A DNA stretch of 64,000 nt, from the NCBI RefSeq assembly GCF_014863355.1, contig NZ_JACZEP010000003.1:310001-374000 (forward strand). Direction: 5' to 3'. A program made the translations under genes and the position numbers. Shown piece by piece: positions 1-9,186 of this stretch; position 1 is the first letter of the stretch, and the number at the start of each line of letters is the position of its first letter. Source of the DNA: Aminobacter carboxidus (GTDB lineage Bacteria > Pseudomonadota > Alphaproteobacteria > Rhizobiales > Rhizobiaceae). The notes beneath the pieces were generated by a model. The model was not told the DNA's origin and ran no database searches. It saw nothing but the letters and a program-made list of their open reading frames with translations.

Positions 1-1
1 C

Positions 2-280
2 GAGGACATGGAGGCGGCGGCCGACATGCTGCAGGAGCGCGGCGTCGAGATCGTCCGCGGCATCGGCAAGCATGGCCCGGGCGCCAACTGCTTCCTCGTG
101 TTCAAGGATCCCGACGGCAACAACTGCGAGATCTATTGCGACATGATCCAGGTGACCGAGGAAAACCCGCATGTCGCGCAGGTCTGGGCACGCAACATCG
201 ACGCCTTCGACCAGTGGCATTTCAAGCGCTTCGTCGTTCCACCGCCCCACCAGGTGGTGAAGGACAAGCTGGGCGAGTAG
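2..280 (+). CDS. VOC-family (extradiol dioxygenase-like) protein, C-terminal part
   Basis: The gene enters from outside the window; about 92 residues up to the TAG stop are visible. The segment HGPGANCFLVFKDPDGNNCE followed by IYCDM is the usual end of a vicinal-oxygen-chelate (VOC) domain; the glutamate in NNCEIY is at the place of the last metal ligand in extradiol dioxygenases and glyoxalases. A tail rich in aromatic residues (FDQWHFKRFVVPPP) follows. The family binds Fe(II) or another divalent metal and often cleaves catechols. The substrate cannot be told from this fragment. The ABC importer 150 bases downstream, on the same strand, may belong with it. Confidence 0.7.
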   Translation, partial: EDMEAAADMLQERGVEIVRGIGKHGPGANCFLVFKDPDGNNCEIYCDMIQVTEENPHVAQVWARNIDAFDQWHFKRFVVPPPHQVVKDKLGE

Positions 281-430
281 GCCGAGGCCTGCGAGCCGAT
301 AGAGACCGAGGGGCGCCGGCAATGCTGGCGCTCCTCCTCAAAGAGCGCACCGGCAACCGGATGCGACGAACAGATTTCCGGGGCCGCTGCCTGCGAGGCC
401 ACCCTGGACGCCGATCAGGGAGGAGCCATC

Positions 431-1195
431 ATGTCAGGCGTTAGTCCAAGGCTTGTCGCCTACGCGCAAGTCGTCTTGTTTTTCGGAGCTTTCCTGCTCT
501 TCTGGGAATACGGCGTCCGCTATTTCGAAGTGAAAAAATACATCCTGCCGCCGATCTCGGCGATCCTGGTGGCGATCTGGGAATCACGCGGCCAGATCTT
601 CGAGCACTCGATGTATACGCTCGCCGAAGTGCTGATCGGCTTCATCGCCGCTGTCGTGGTCGGCATCATCATCGGCATGATCGTTTATGTCTCGCCCTTC
701 GCCCAACGCACCATCTACCCGCTGGTGACGGCGCTGCAGACGACGCCGAAGAGCGCGCTGGCGCCGCTGATGATCGTCTGGTTCGGCTACGGCTTCGTTT
801 CCAAGGTGGCGATGGCCTTCCTGTTCGCCTTCTTCCCGATCGTCGTTGCCACGCTGGGTGGCTTCGCCGGCACGGCCAAGAACCTGGAGGAGCACTTCCG
901 CGCCCTCAACGCCGGGCCATGGACGACGTTCACGACACTGCGCCTGCCGAGCGCGCTGCCTGCTTTCATCGACGGCTGTCGCGTGGCCATGCCGCTGGCG
1001 ATGATCGGCGCCATCATCGGCGAGCTCGTCGGTTCCGACCGCGGCCTCGGCAACCTGATCATGCTGGGCACCGCCTCGTCGCGCACCGACCTCGTCTTCG
1101 GCTGCATCATCGTCATCACGCTGATCTCGCTGGTGCTCTACGCGCTGATCGAATTCGCGGCCAAGTCCGTCTGGTGGCGGGGTATCCAGGTATGA
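431..1195 (+). CDS. ABC transporter permease, SsuC/TauC type
   Basis: 254 residues with about six membrane segments and the cytoplasmic EAA loop around residues 150-185 (LNAGPWTTFTTLRLPSALPA), which docks the ATPase. Length and layout match permeases of the nitrate/taurine/sulfonate/pyrimidine-precursor importers. A good ribosome site (GGGAGGAG, 418-425) precedes the ATG. The stop overlaps an in-frame ATG of the ATPase gene, so the two are co-transcribed. No binding protein is visible; it probably lies upstream of the window or elsewhere. The substrate is unknown. Confidence 0.88.
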   Translation: MSGVSPRLVAYAQVVLFFGAFLLFWEYGVRYFEVKKYILPPISAILVAIWESRGQIFEHSMYTLAEVLIGFIAAVVVGIIIGMIVYVSPFAQRTIYPLVTALQTTPKSALAPLMIVWFGYGFVSKVAMAFLFAFFPIVVATLGGFAGTAKNLEEHFRALNAGPWTTFTTLRLPSALPAFIDGCRVAMPLAMIGAIIGELVGSDRGLGNLIMLGTASSRTDLVFGCIIVITLISLVLYALIEFAAKSVWWRGIQV

Positions 1196-1218
1196 ATATT
1201 GCAGTTCGGGAGGAAACC

Positions 1219-2031
1219 ATGTCGGCGACGGCGACCATCGAGGCACACAAGGACAGCGTGACGCCGGCGGCACAGCCTCAGGCCTACCACATCGAGGCCA
1301 AGGGTCTGAACAAGGCCTTCGGCAAGGTGAAGGCGCTCGAAGACATCAACTTTGGCATACGCAATCAGGAGTTCGTCTCCGTGCTCGGGCCGAGCGGCTG
1401 CGGCAAGAGCACGCTTTTGCGCATCATAGCCGGCCTGATCCCGTATGAGAGCGGCGCGGCGACGGTCAAGGGCGAGGCTATCCATTCGCCCAGGCCAGAC
1501 ATCGGCGTGGTCTTCCAGACCAACAACATGCTGCCCTGGTTCACCGTGCGCAAGAACGTCGAGCTTGGCGCCCGCATCCGCAAGATGCCGGCGCAAGCCC
1601 GCGACCAGGCGGTCGACAAGGTGCTCGAGGTGCTGTCACTCAGCAAGTTCGCCGACGCCTATCCGCACCAGCTGTCGGGCGGCATGCGCCAGCGTGCCTC
1701 GATCGGCCAGGCGCTGGTGCTCGATCCGCCGATCCTGTTGATGGACGAGCCTTTCGGCGCGCTCGATGCGCTGACCCGCGACAAGCTCAATGTCGAGCTG
1801 CTGCGCATCTGGCAGGAACACCGCAAGACCGTGATGCTGATCACCCACAGCATCGCCGAGGCCGTGTTCCTTTCCGACCGCGTGCTCGTCATGGCCGACC
1901 GGCCCGGCAAGATCATCGAGGAGGTGGTGATCGACCTGCCGCGTCCTCGCGATGCCGCCGCCACCCGCGCCCTGCCGCAATTCGGCGAATATGTCGCTTA
2001 CCTCGGCAAGATCATGGGCGTGACGAGCTGA
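1219..2031 (+). CDS. ABC transporter ATP-binding protein, SsuB/TauB type
   Basis: 270-residue ATPase partner of the preceding permease. It shows Walker A GPSGCGKST, Q-loop VVFQTNN, signature LSGGMRQRASIGQAL, Walker B ILLMDEPFGALDA and the switch histidine in LITHSIAEA. The GMRQR signature and DEPFGALDA are typical of nitrate/taurine/sulfonate importers. The start was set at 1219 because CGGGAGGAA lies directly before it; an ATG at 1192 that overlaps the permease stop would add nine residues. A strong hairpin follows the gene. Confidence 0.88.
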   Translation: MSATATIEAHKDSVTPAAQPQAYHIEAKGLNKAFGKVKALEDINFGIRNQEFVSVLGPSGCGKSTLLRIIAGLIPYESGAATVKGEAIHSPRPDIGVVFQTNNMLPWFTVRKNVELGARIRKMPAQARDQAVDKVLEVLSLSKFADAYPHQLSGGMRQRASIGQALVLDPPILLMDEPFGALDALTRDKLNVELLRIWQEHRKTVMLITHSIAEAVFLSDRVLVMADRPGKIIEEVVIDLPRPRDAAATRALPQFGEYVAYLGKIMGVTS

Positions 2032-2092
2032 TCTCGTCCTGCCCGTTCCAGGAGGTCCACTCCGCATCACGGGGCCGTCGGTTCAGGTATTT

Positions 2093-2119
2093 GGCGACCG
2101 CCTGTGTATGGCGGTCGCC
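2093..2119. terminator. Hairpin between convergent genes
   Basis: A perfect 10-bp stem, GGCGACCGCC (2093-2102) and GGCGGTCGCC (2110-2119), with a 7-base loop. It lies between the ABC ATPase gene (ends 2031, plus) and the DMT transporter gene (ends 2138, minus), so it could stop transcripts from both sides. There is no clear T-run on either strand. Confidence 0.55.
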
Positions 2120-2137
2120 GGTTGTAAAGGGCGACCG

Positions 2138-3043
2138 TCACTTCCTGGCGCGGCGCTCGAGATAGGCGGTTGTCTGCAACGCGGCGAGGACGACGACCGC
2201 GCCGATGACGATGCGCTGGTCGGGCACCTCGTCGAAGAAGATGTAACCTGCGGCCGTCGTCACGACGATGGAAAGGTAGCCGATGGGAGCAAGCACGCTG
2301 GCATCGGCCAGGCGATAAGCGCGCAAAAAGCAGTATTGCCCGGCCTGCGCCAATAGCCCGATGCCGAGCAGGGGCACCCAGTCGAAGGTCTTGACCGGCT
2401 GCCAGACAAAGATGGCCGGGACAGCGGTGATGACCGCGAGGCCGACGGTGTAGAACACCATCATCACGGTGGTGTTTTCATCGCGCAGCATGCGCGTCTG
2501 GATGATGGCGAGCGAGCCAAAGACCACCGTGGCGAACACGGCGAGCAGCCCTAGGTTCCACTCGACGCCGCCGGGCGCCAGCATGACGAGCACGCCGGCA
2601 AAGGCGAAGGTGGCACCGACCCAGCGCAGGCGCGACACCGTCTCGCCGAGGAAGGCGACAGCCATGGCCATGGTGAGGAGTGGCCTGGAAAAGCTCAGCG
2701 CGTTGACCACGGCCAGCGGCAGCAGCGTGTAGGCCATGAACTGGCTGGTCAGCGCGATCGCGTTGCAGCTGATGCGCGAGACGTTCTGCCAGGGATGCTT
2801 GGTGTGGCGGATGTGGTGGCGGTGGCGCCAGATCAAAGGCAGGATGAACAACAGGCCGATCATCGCCCGGATGAAGACGAGCTGGAACGCCGGGTAGATC
2901 AGCCCCTGTGCCTTGACGAGCGCCGTCATGCCGCCGGAGACCAGAAGCATGTCGGCGAGCACCCAGACGATGCCCTCGCGGTTGGCCTTGTGACGCTCTT
3001 CCCCCGCCTCGGGCGTCACCGTGCTGTCAGGCTGGCTGGACAA
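2138..3043 (-). CDS. DMT-family (EamA) transporter
   Basis: About 300 residues with ten hydrophobic segments in two repeated halves, the EamA layout of drug/metabolite exporters. Recognisable pieces are the PLAVVNALSFSRPLLTMAMA segment near the middle and FFDEVPDQRIVIGAVVVLAA near the end. The start is unclear: a TTG at 3043 overlaps the end of the PIG-L gene, and a GTG at 3019 is also possible; neither has a strong ribosome site. The overlap suggests co-transcription with the deacetylase and the ROK regulator, perhaps to export a product or a toxic analogue. The substrate is unknown. Confidence 0.82.
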   Translation of the reverse strand: MSSQPDSTVTPEAGEERHKANREGIVWVLADMLLVSGGMTALVKAQGLIYPAFQLVFIRAMIGLLFILPLIWRHRHHIRHTKHPWQNVSRISCNAIALTSQFMAYTLLPLAVVNALSFSRPLLTMAMAVAFLGETVSRLRWVGATFAFAGVLVMLAPGGVEWNLGLLAVFATVVFGSLAIIQTRMLRDENTTVMMVFYTVGLAVITAVPAIFVWQPVKTFDWVPLLGIGLLAQAGQYCFLRAYRLADASVLAPIGYLSIVVTTAAGYIFFDEVPDQRIVIGAVVVLAALQTTAYLERRARK

Positions 3044-5432
3044 GATTTGCCATCAAGCGGAATGCGCCCGCCACAAGCTTGTCCATCTGGTGATGAAGGA
3101 CGAGGCTTGTATGGGTGTGGCGGCCCTTGCCGATCTCAGCCGAGACCAGCGCTCCCATCAGCGGCTGTTCGTTGGAGTCGTGCATGGCCAGCAGAGGCTG
3201 GTAGGCCTCGTCCCAGCGCGCGGCGAAATAGAGCCCGCGCTCTTTGTTCCAGCCGGACCAGTCCTGCGGGCCGATCACATTCGGCCCCCTGAGCAGGACG
3301 TGGTCCGGCACCAGCACCGTAACTTCGGCGGTCGGATCCGTTACGCGCCAGCGTAAAGACGGCGAGCCAATCTCGAGTTTCCTCGGCGGCGTCGCTAGTG
3401 GATCCCAACCGTCGGTCGGGCGGTGGTAAAGGGTGACAAGGTGGCCGCCATTTTCGACGAAGCGATGCAGCTTCTCGGTCGCTGCTGCCAGATCCTTGCG
3501 GATGCCGAAGGCAAAGATGCCAACGACGATGGTGGTGTATTGGCTGAGGTCGCCGGCAAGTGCCTTGGCGTCGAGCTCGGTGACGTCGAGGCCCATGCGC
3601 GACAGCCACAGGCCGATGCGGTCGGCACCAGCGCCGACATAACCAACGACAGCGCCCTGCGGCAGCTTGAGGTCGAGCGTAAGCACGCGCAGCGCTTCTG
3701 GCTGGCGATGGGTGACGCGGCCGAAGTGCGGATAGGCGATCGGGGTCAGCCGCAATGCCGGTCGTCCGCCGACGAGCGGGGTGATGGTTGAAAGCCCAGC
3801 GATACGTGTTTCGGGCGCGCGGATGACCTGGCCGCCTTCCACCTGGGCCAGCGACCAGCCGCCATCCATGTTGAGCGAGATGGCCGCATCCCTGCCGGCG
3901 ACGGCAGGCTTGATCGACCATTCGCGCCTTGTGCCGTCGAGCGGTACGATGATCGCTTCGGGCTCCATTACGACAGAGCTTGCCGGAAGCACGGCAAATG
4001 GCTCTTCGAGGTCGAAAGTTGCACGGGCCGTATGGTCGCCGAACTTCGCTGAGATGACGACATGGGCGTCGCCATTGCCGCCGAGAGCAGACCATGACGG
4101 CGGATAGAGCTTTGTGAAGGCGGCGCCGGCTGCGGCAACAATCTTCAGGTTGCGCCGGCGTCCGGTGCCGGTCTCGGCATTTGCCGTGATGGCATCGGGC
4201 AGGATCACCTCGACCTCGACCGAACGACTGTCACCGGCCGGGGCGAGGTCGACAGTGAGATTGGCTGTCTCGCCCGGCGACACTGTCGACGGCGACAGCG
4301 TCGCGCGGTCGAAGAGGCCGGCGGCCTCGATCAAGGCGGCGTCGATCTCTCGCGCCTTGCGGTCGAGGCGGTGGCGATGAAGTTCGAGGAATGCGGGCGA
4401 GACATTCTTGCCGGCAGCGCCAAGTTGGGTGGCCGCTTCGGTCAGCGCCATGATGATCGCATCGGCGTTCGGGAAGGCAGCGATTGCCCTGTCGATGGCC
4501 GAAGACGCGGCCTTCAGTGCCTGCGCGGCTTCATAGGAGAGGTCTCGCGACGCGGCGAGATCGGCGAGCGTTGCCGGCAGCGCTTCGAGCACCGATGCCT
4601 CGGCCTTTGTACCATTGGCGGCCAGCAACAGATGCAGTGGCCAGCGCGACTTCGGCACATCAGGCCAATACCCCATGCCTTGCGAGGCGTGATAGTAGCG
4701 CGACCATTCGCCGATGCGGTCATATTCCGCGCCCGTCGCCGGTTCGCGCCCGGGCGCGCTGACGACAACCGTCGCATCGGGAGGCGGAACTTCGTCGTCA
4801 TAGGTGTCGCCGCCGCCGGACCATGCCGGCAGGTAATATTTCGCCACTTGCCAGGGGCTCAAGCCTTCCTTGAAATGTTCAGGGAAAGCGTCGTGGTCGG
4901 CGGCAAGCCTTATCGCCTTTTCGGCGGCGCGGGTCATGGCGCGGTGGTGGCCATGTTGGCCGGGCACGTCGAGGAAGGTCGGGATCACGATGTCGGGCCG
5001 TTCGCTGCGGTAGGCGCGCACCAGCCGCTCGACCGTGCGCATTTCGCCCCAGCGGGTGAAGGTCTGATCGCCGTCCTTGGAGAATCCGAAGTCATGCACC
5101 TCGTCGTCGGGGCCATGGCCGAGCCAGACGACGTCGGCATCGAGCTCGCGCGCGGCCTCTTCCATCTCGCGCGTGCGCATCATGCCGAGCACGCCAAGGC
5201 GCTCCGGCCCGAGCGAGTTCTGGCCGCCTTCGCCACGCGTCGAACAGGCGACGATGACGCGCACGCCAAGGCCAAGGCGGAACCAGGCGAGCAGGCCGCT
5301 CTGCTCATCGTCGGGATGGGCACCGGTGTTCATCATCGTGACGATGGAATTCAGACGGCTGAGGGCACGGTGAAGCCTGAGCAAAGACGGGCTGGCCTTT
5401 TGTCTTTCAATACGTTCGCGGGCGCTCGGCAT
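3027..5432 (-). CDS. PIG-L (LmbE) family deacetylase with large C-terminal extension
   Basis: 801 residues, far longer than the 220-300 of a plain LmbE enzyme. Residues about 30-260 hold the zinc-binding deacetylase domain: GAHPDDEQSG (the AHPDDE motif), then HGPDDEVHDFG, and a second histidine cluster in PGQHGHHRAMTRAAEKA. Family members remove acetyl groups from N-acetylglucosamine conjugates such as GlcNAc-inositol and GlcNAc-malate. The remaining ~500 residues look like beta-rich domains followed by an alpha/beta domain near the end (VGYVGAGADRIGLWLSRMGL, then HRFVENGGHLVTLYHRP), resembling a glutamine-amidotransferase-like fold without a recognisable catalytic triad. Ribosome site CCGGAGGACC precedes the ATG. 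It lies just downstream of a ROK regulator and is divergent from a sugar ABC operon, which suggests an amino-sugar conjugate as substrate (inference). Confidence 0.87.
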   Translation of the reverse strand: MPSARERIERQKASPSLLRLHRALSRLNSIVTMMNTGAHPDDEQSGLLAWFRLGLGVRVIVACSTRGEGGQNSLGPERLGVLGMMRTREMEEAARELDADVVWLGHGPDDEVHDFGFSKDGDQTFTRWGEMRTVERLVRAYRSERPDIVIPTFLDVPGQHGHHRAMTRAAEKAIRLAADHDAFPEHFKEGLSPWQVAKYYLPAWSGGGDTYDDEVPPPDATVVVSAPGREPATGAEYDRIGEWSRYYHASQGMGYWPDVPKSRWPLHLLLAANGTKAEASVLEALPATLADLAASRDLSYEAAQALKAASSAIDRAIAAFPNADAIIMALTEAATQLGAAGKNVSPAFLELHRHRLDRKAREIDAALIEAAGLFDRATLSPSTVSPGETANLTVDLAPAGDSRSVEVEVILPDAITANAETGTGRRRNLKIVAAAGAAFTKLYPPSWSALGGNGDAHVVISAKFGDHTARATFDLEEPFAVLPASSVVMEPEAIIVPLDGTRREWSIKPAVAGRDAAISLNMDGGWSLAQVEGGQVIRAPETRIAGLSTITPLVGGRPALRLTPIAYPHFGRVTHRQPEALRVLTLDLKLPQGAVVGYVGAGADRIGLWLSRMGLDVTELDAKALAGDLSQYTTIVVGIFAFGIRKDLAAATEKLHRFVENGGHLVTLYHRPTDGWDPLATPPRKLEIGSPSLRWRVTDPTAEVTVLVPDHVLLRGPNVIGPQDWSGWNKERGLYFAARWDEAYQPLLAMHDSNEQPLMGALVSAEIGKGRHTHTSLVLHHQMDKLVAGAFRLMANLVQPA

Positions 5433-5457
5433 TCAGGTCCTCCGGTATTCCAGTCTG

Positions 5458-6681
5458 CTATTCGGTATGTGCGGTGGCGGCCGTTTCGAGCTTGGGCGTG
5501 ACCACCTCGAACAGCGGCAGCGCGGCGGCACCGAGTGCCGCCGTGTATTGCCCGGTCTGGCCGCGTATGACGCGGGGCAAGGCGCGGGTCCTTCGGCTGG
5601 CGACCGAGATCGGCAAGGGCCCCATCCGCGCGATCAGCTCGTCGATGATCGCGTCGGGCAGCACCCCGCCCAGGATCACCGTCTCAGGGTCGAGGATGTT
5701 CTCGATCATCGCGATCATCGGCGCGAGATAGGTCGCGGTCTCGTCCATCCACTCCAAGAGCACGGGATGGCGCCTTGCATGGAGCTCGGAGAAATCGGCG
5801 AAATCGCAGTCTGGGATACCTGCGTCGCACAGCTTTTCGCGCAGCGCATGGACCGAAGCGTAGCGTTCGAGGCAGCCGTGCTGGCCGCATGGGCAGGCCC
5901 TGCCGCGCGGGACGACGACGACATGGCCGATTTCGCCGGCATTGCCGAAGGCACCACGGAACGGCGTGCCGTCCTGGATCATGCCAAGGCCAAGGCCGGC
6001 GCCGAAATAGACCATGCAGAAGCTGGAGATGGTGTGGCCGGCACCAAAGAAGCGTTCGCCGACGGCTGCGGCGTTGGCGTCGTTTTCCACTGTTACCGGC
6101 TCGCCGCAGGCCTCGCTGAGCAGGCTTGCGGCATCGATGTTGGCCCAGCCCGGCAGCGTCGTCGGGCCGACCGAGGTCATGCCCTCGATCTCGAACGGGC
6201 CGGGCATGACCACACCGATGCCGAGCAGCCGTGACTTGAACGTCGACCTGACCGTATCGAGTTCGGCGCGCAGATGGGCGATGACCTGGCTCGGGCTGGT
6301 GTCGCTGACCGGTGTGATCCGCTTGGAGCGCGGCTGCCCCGACAGATCGAGCACGGTCGCCACCATGTGGTCGGAGGCCATCTCGATGCCCATGGTCATG
6401 GCGCCATCGGGGTTGACGGCGAACTGGATCGGCGGCTGGCCACGGCCCGACCGCAACCGCCCCGTCTCCATCAACAGGTTTTCGCTGACCAGTTCGTCGA
6501 CGATGTTGGCGATGGCCTGCGCGGTCAGATGCGTCAGCCGGGCGATATGCATGCGCCCCAAAGCGCCGTTACGGCGAACGACGTCGAGCACCACGCGACG
6601 GTTATGGTCGCGGCTGCGCTCGGGGTTGTTGCCCAAAGTGACCTGATGTGTGCTGCCCGGCTGAAATGCCATTTCGCGCAT
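5458..6681 (-). CDS. ROK-family transcriptional regulator
   Basis: About 407 residues: an N-terminal winged helix (LGRMHIARLTHLTAQAIANI, then VDELVSENLLMETG) followed by a ROK sugar-sensing domain. It carries the family zinc motif in HVVVVPRGRACPCGQHGCLE and a sugar-binding ENDANAAAVGE segment. This is the NagC/XylR type: a repressor released by a sugar or sugar phosphate. It is transcribed away from the sugar ABC operon that starts at 6973 and towards the PIG-L and DMT genes, so it probably controls both sides. The start may be the ATG at 6681 or at 6672. Confidence 0.9.
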   Translation of the reverse strand: MREMAFQPGSTHQVTLGNNPERSRDHNRRVVLDVVRRNGALGRMHIARLTHLTAQAIANIVDELVSENLLMETGRLRSGRGQPPIQFAVNPDGAMTMGIEMASDHMVATVLDLSGQPRSKRITPVSDTSPSQVIAHLRAELDTVRSTFKSRLLGIGVVMPGPFEIEGMTSVGPTTLPGWANIDAASLLSEACGEPVTVENDANAAAVGERFFGAGHTISSFCMVYFGAGLGLGMIQDGTPFRGAFGNAGEIGHVVVVPRGRACPCGQHGCLERYASVHALREKLCDAGIPDCDFADFSELHARRHPVLLEWMDETATYLAPMIAMIENILDPETVILGGVLPDAIIDELIARMGPLPISVASRRTRALPRVIRGQTGQYTAALGAAALPLFEVVTPKLETAATAHTE

Positions 6682-6972
6682 CCTGACTTCAGTTGCAAAA
6701 TTGATAACGCGGAAGGCCCGAACCCCGCAACAGATTAATTCAAGTAAATTATCTTATTGACAAAAGGCGCCCGGCAGGAAAGCGTATAGGCAGTGTGCGG
6801 GGAGGATCCGCAGCTTTGCTGGTGCCTGATTTTTGGCGAGCGTGTTCCGCTCGCGCCTGGGCATCGGAGTTACGAGACGGCCCGGGCCTCGATTGCATGC
6901 GAGGCTCCGGTCCAAGGGGATAATCACCGCCCGAAGCCCGGGATTTTCCGGCGGGCGCAGATGGAGGTTAAC
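6682..6972. promoter_or_regulatory. Divergent promoter region between ROK regulator and sugar ABC operon
   Basis: A 291-base gap between oppositely transcribed genes. Its AT-rich core, 6733-6767 (ATTAATTCAAGTAAATTATC and on), stands out from GC-rich surroundings and is the best place for ROK operators. TTGACA at 6757-6762 could be a plus-strand -35 box, although no well-spaced -10 box follows. The rest, to the ribosome site GGAGGTTA (6963-6970), holds no gene I can support. Confidence 0.45.
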
Positions 6973-8229
6973 ATGCGTAGAGCAACCCTGTTTGCCGGAC
7001 TGATTGCTGGTTTCAGCACGCTGGCAATGAACGCGGCCCAGGCCGTCGAGATCGAATATTGGCAGTATGTCTTTGACTCGCGCGTCAAGGCGATGGACCA
7101 GCTGATCGAGAATTTCGAGAAGGCCAATCCAGACATCACCGTCAAGCAGACGACCTTCCCCTATGCCGACTACCAGACGCGCGTCATCGCCGCGAAGATG
7201 GGCGGACAGGGTCCTGACGTGATGCAGCTGTTCTACGGCTGGCTCGACAAGTTCGTTGCCGGTGGCCTGCTGCAGCCGCTGCCGACCGATGCCTTCCCGC
7301 ACGACAAGATCGAAAGCGAATTCTTCCCGATCGTCAGCGCCATGAAGCGCGGCGAGGATTATTACGGCCTGCCGACCGCGGTGCGTTCGCTGGCGCTGTT
7401 CTACAACAAGAAGCTGTTCACCGAAGCTGGTCTCGATCCGGCAAACCCGCCCAAGACGCTCGACGAGTTCGTCGCCGCCGCCGAGAAGGCGACCAAGCGT
7501 GATGCCGCCGGCAACCTGATCGTCGCCGGTTCGACGCTCGACATGGCCGGCCAGGACCACCAGTGGTGGCGTGAAGTGCTTGTCCGCCAGTTTGGCGGCC
7601 AGCCCTACACCGACGGCGACCGCAAGGTGGCCTACAACACCGAAGCCGGTGAAAAGGCGCTGAAGTTCTACACCGACCTGCAGACCGAAAAGAAGGTCGG
7701 CCTGGCCGGCTTCATGGACGAAGGCCAGGCGGCTTTCCGTGCCGGTATGGCGGCAATGACCATCGACGGCACCTTCCGTCTCGGCGCCTTCAAGTCGATC
7801 GAGGGCTTCGAATGGGGCGTGACCGAACTGCCGGCCAATGCCGACGGCACCCGTTCCAACTATGCCAGCTACTTCGCCAACGGCATCTCGGCGACGACCA
7901 GCGGTGAGAAGCTCGAAGCCTCGAAGAAGTTCCTGGCCTACATCTCCTCGCCTGAGGCGATGGACGTCTGGCTGAAGACGGTCGGCGAGCTGCCGGCGCG
8001 TCGTACCGCCGCGATGACCGACGCCAACCTTGCGGACCCGATCTACGGTCCGTTCCTCAAGGGTCTCGAATACGCCCGCACCACCATGTTCGTTGATGAG
8101 GCGGCCCAGCGCCAGACCACCATCGACATGGCCAACCGCGTGCTGCTCGAAGGCCAGTCGGTGAAGGATTCGCTCGCACAGGCCGCAGCGGCCGAGCAGG
8201 CGATCATCGACGCAGCAGCCCCCAAGTAA
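6973..8229 (+). CDS. Sugar ABC transporter substrate-binding protein
   Basis: 418 residues with a clear signal peptide (MRRATLFAGLIAGFSTLAMN, cleaved after AQA). The mature part begins VEIEYWQYVFDSRVKAMDQL, typical of family-1 (MalE/UgpB-like) periplasmic sugar-binding proteins. The start was chosen by the signal peptide and by GGAGGTTA just before the ATG; the frame is open further upstream but without a leader. It is the first gene of an operon with two permeases, an ArgH-like lyase, an ATPase and a PfkB kinase. The ligand is not evident; the neighbours suggest a sugar or an amino-sugar conjugate. Confidence 0.9.
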   Translation: MRRATLFAGLIAGFSTLAMNAAQAVEIEYWQYVFDSRVKAMDQLIENFEKANPDITVKQTTFPYADYQTRVIAAKMGGQGPDVMQLFYGWLDKFVAGGLLQPLPTDAFPHDKIESEFFPIVSAMKRGEDYYGLPTAVRSLALFYNKKLFTEAGLDPANPPKTLDEFVAAAEKATKRDAAGNLIVAGSTLDMAGQDHQWWREVLVRQFGGQPYTDGDRKVAYNTEAGEKALKFYTDLQTEKKVGLAGFMDEGQAAFRAGMAAMTIDGTFRLGAFKSIEGFEWGVTELPANADGTRSNYASYFANGISATTSGEKLEASKKFLAYISSPEAMDVWLKTVGELPARRTAAMTDANLADPIYGPFLKGLEYARTTMFVDEAAQRQTTIDMANRVLLEGQSVKDSLAQAAAAEQAIIDAAAPK

Positions 8230-8241
8230 GGCGAAGGCTTG

Positions 8242-9186
8242 ATGTCTGTGACAGCGGATCAACAAGGGGCGGCGGTGAGCCGCCCCGGCGCGACCTTCTG
8301 GGAACGCCGTTCCATGCGGACGAAGCGGCTGGTGTGGGTGTGGAGTTTCCTCGCTCTGCCAATCCTGTTCTATTCGGTGATCCGCTTTTACCCGACGATC
8401 GAAGCCTTCTGGCTTTCGCTGACCAATTGGGACCTGCTGAAGCCGCCGCAGTTCATCGGCCTGGCCAACTACGAAAAGCTGTTTGCCGACCCGCAGTTCT
8501 GGAAGGTGTTCAAGAATACCTTCGCCTACTTGCTCGTCGGAACACCGATCAGCCTGTTGCTGTCATTCGTCATCGCCTACCATCTCGATCGCGTGCGTTT
8601 CATGCACGGGCTGATCCGGGGTCTATATTTCCTGCCCTACCTGACCACGGCTGCCGCCATGGCCTGGGTGTGGCGCTGGTTCTATCAGCCGGCACCGATC
8701 GGCGTGATCAACAATGCGCTTGGCACGCTTGGCATTCCCCAGCAGCCGTTCATCCGCTCGGTCGACCAGGCGTTGCCGTCGATCATGCTGACGGCGATCT
8801 GGGCCGGTCTCGGCTTCCAGATCATCATCTTCATGGCAGGTCTGCGGTCGATCCCCAACACCTTCTATGAGGCGGCACGCATCGACGGCCTCGGCGAATG
8901 GGCGATCCTGCGCAAGATCACGTTGCCGCTGCTCAAGCCGACCACCGTATTCCTCGTCGTGTTCTCGTCGATCGGCTTCCTGCGCATCTTCGACCAGGTC
9001 TACAACATGACCACCAACGACCCGGGCGGCCCGCTCGGTTCGACCAAGCCGCTGGTGCTGATGATCTACCAGACGGCGTTTTCGTCCTACGCGATGGGAT
9101 ATGCGGCGGCGCAGACGGTCGTGCTGTTCACCATCCTGCTGTTCGTGTCGCTGTTGCAACTCTGGATCCTGAGGGAAAAGAAATGA
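8242..9186 (+). CDS. Sugar ABC transporter permease (MalF/UgpA type)
   Basis: 314 residues, six membrane segments after a short cytoplasmic N-terminus. The EAA loop is seen as YEAARIDGLGEWAILRKITL (about residues 212-231). It pairs with the next gene to form the membrane channel of a carbohydrate importer (CUT1 family). ATG 8242 lies 12 bases after the binding-protein stop; its own stop overlaps the ATG of the second permease (ATGA). Confidence 0.92.
   Translation: MSVTADQQGAAVSRPGATFWERRSMRTKRLVWVWSFLALPILFYSVIRFYPTIEAFWLSLTNWDLLKPPQFIGLANYEKLFADPQFWKVFKNTFAYLLVGTPISLLLSFVIAYHLDRVRFMHGLIRGLYFLPYLTTAAAMAWVWRWFYQPAPIGVINNALGTLGIPQQPFIRSVDQALPSIMLTAIWAGLGFQIIIFMAGLRSIPNTFYEAARIDGLGEWAILRKITLPLLKPTTVFLVVFSSIGFLRIFDQVYNMTTNDPGGPLGSTKPLVLMIYQTAFSSYAMGYAAAQTVVLFTILLFVSLLQLWILREKK

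Noticed and set aside
4371-5501. 376-codon plus-strand frame opposite the PIG-L gene.
   Set aside because: It runs antisense to the conserved deacetylase domain and resembles no protein.
6754-8265. 503-codon minus-strand frame opposite the sugar-binding protein.
   Set aside because: Antisense shadow of a protein with signal peptide and family motifs.
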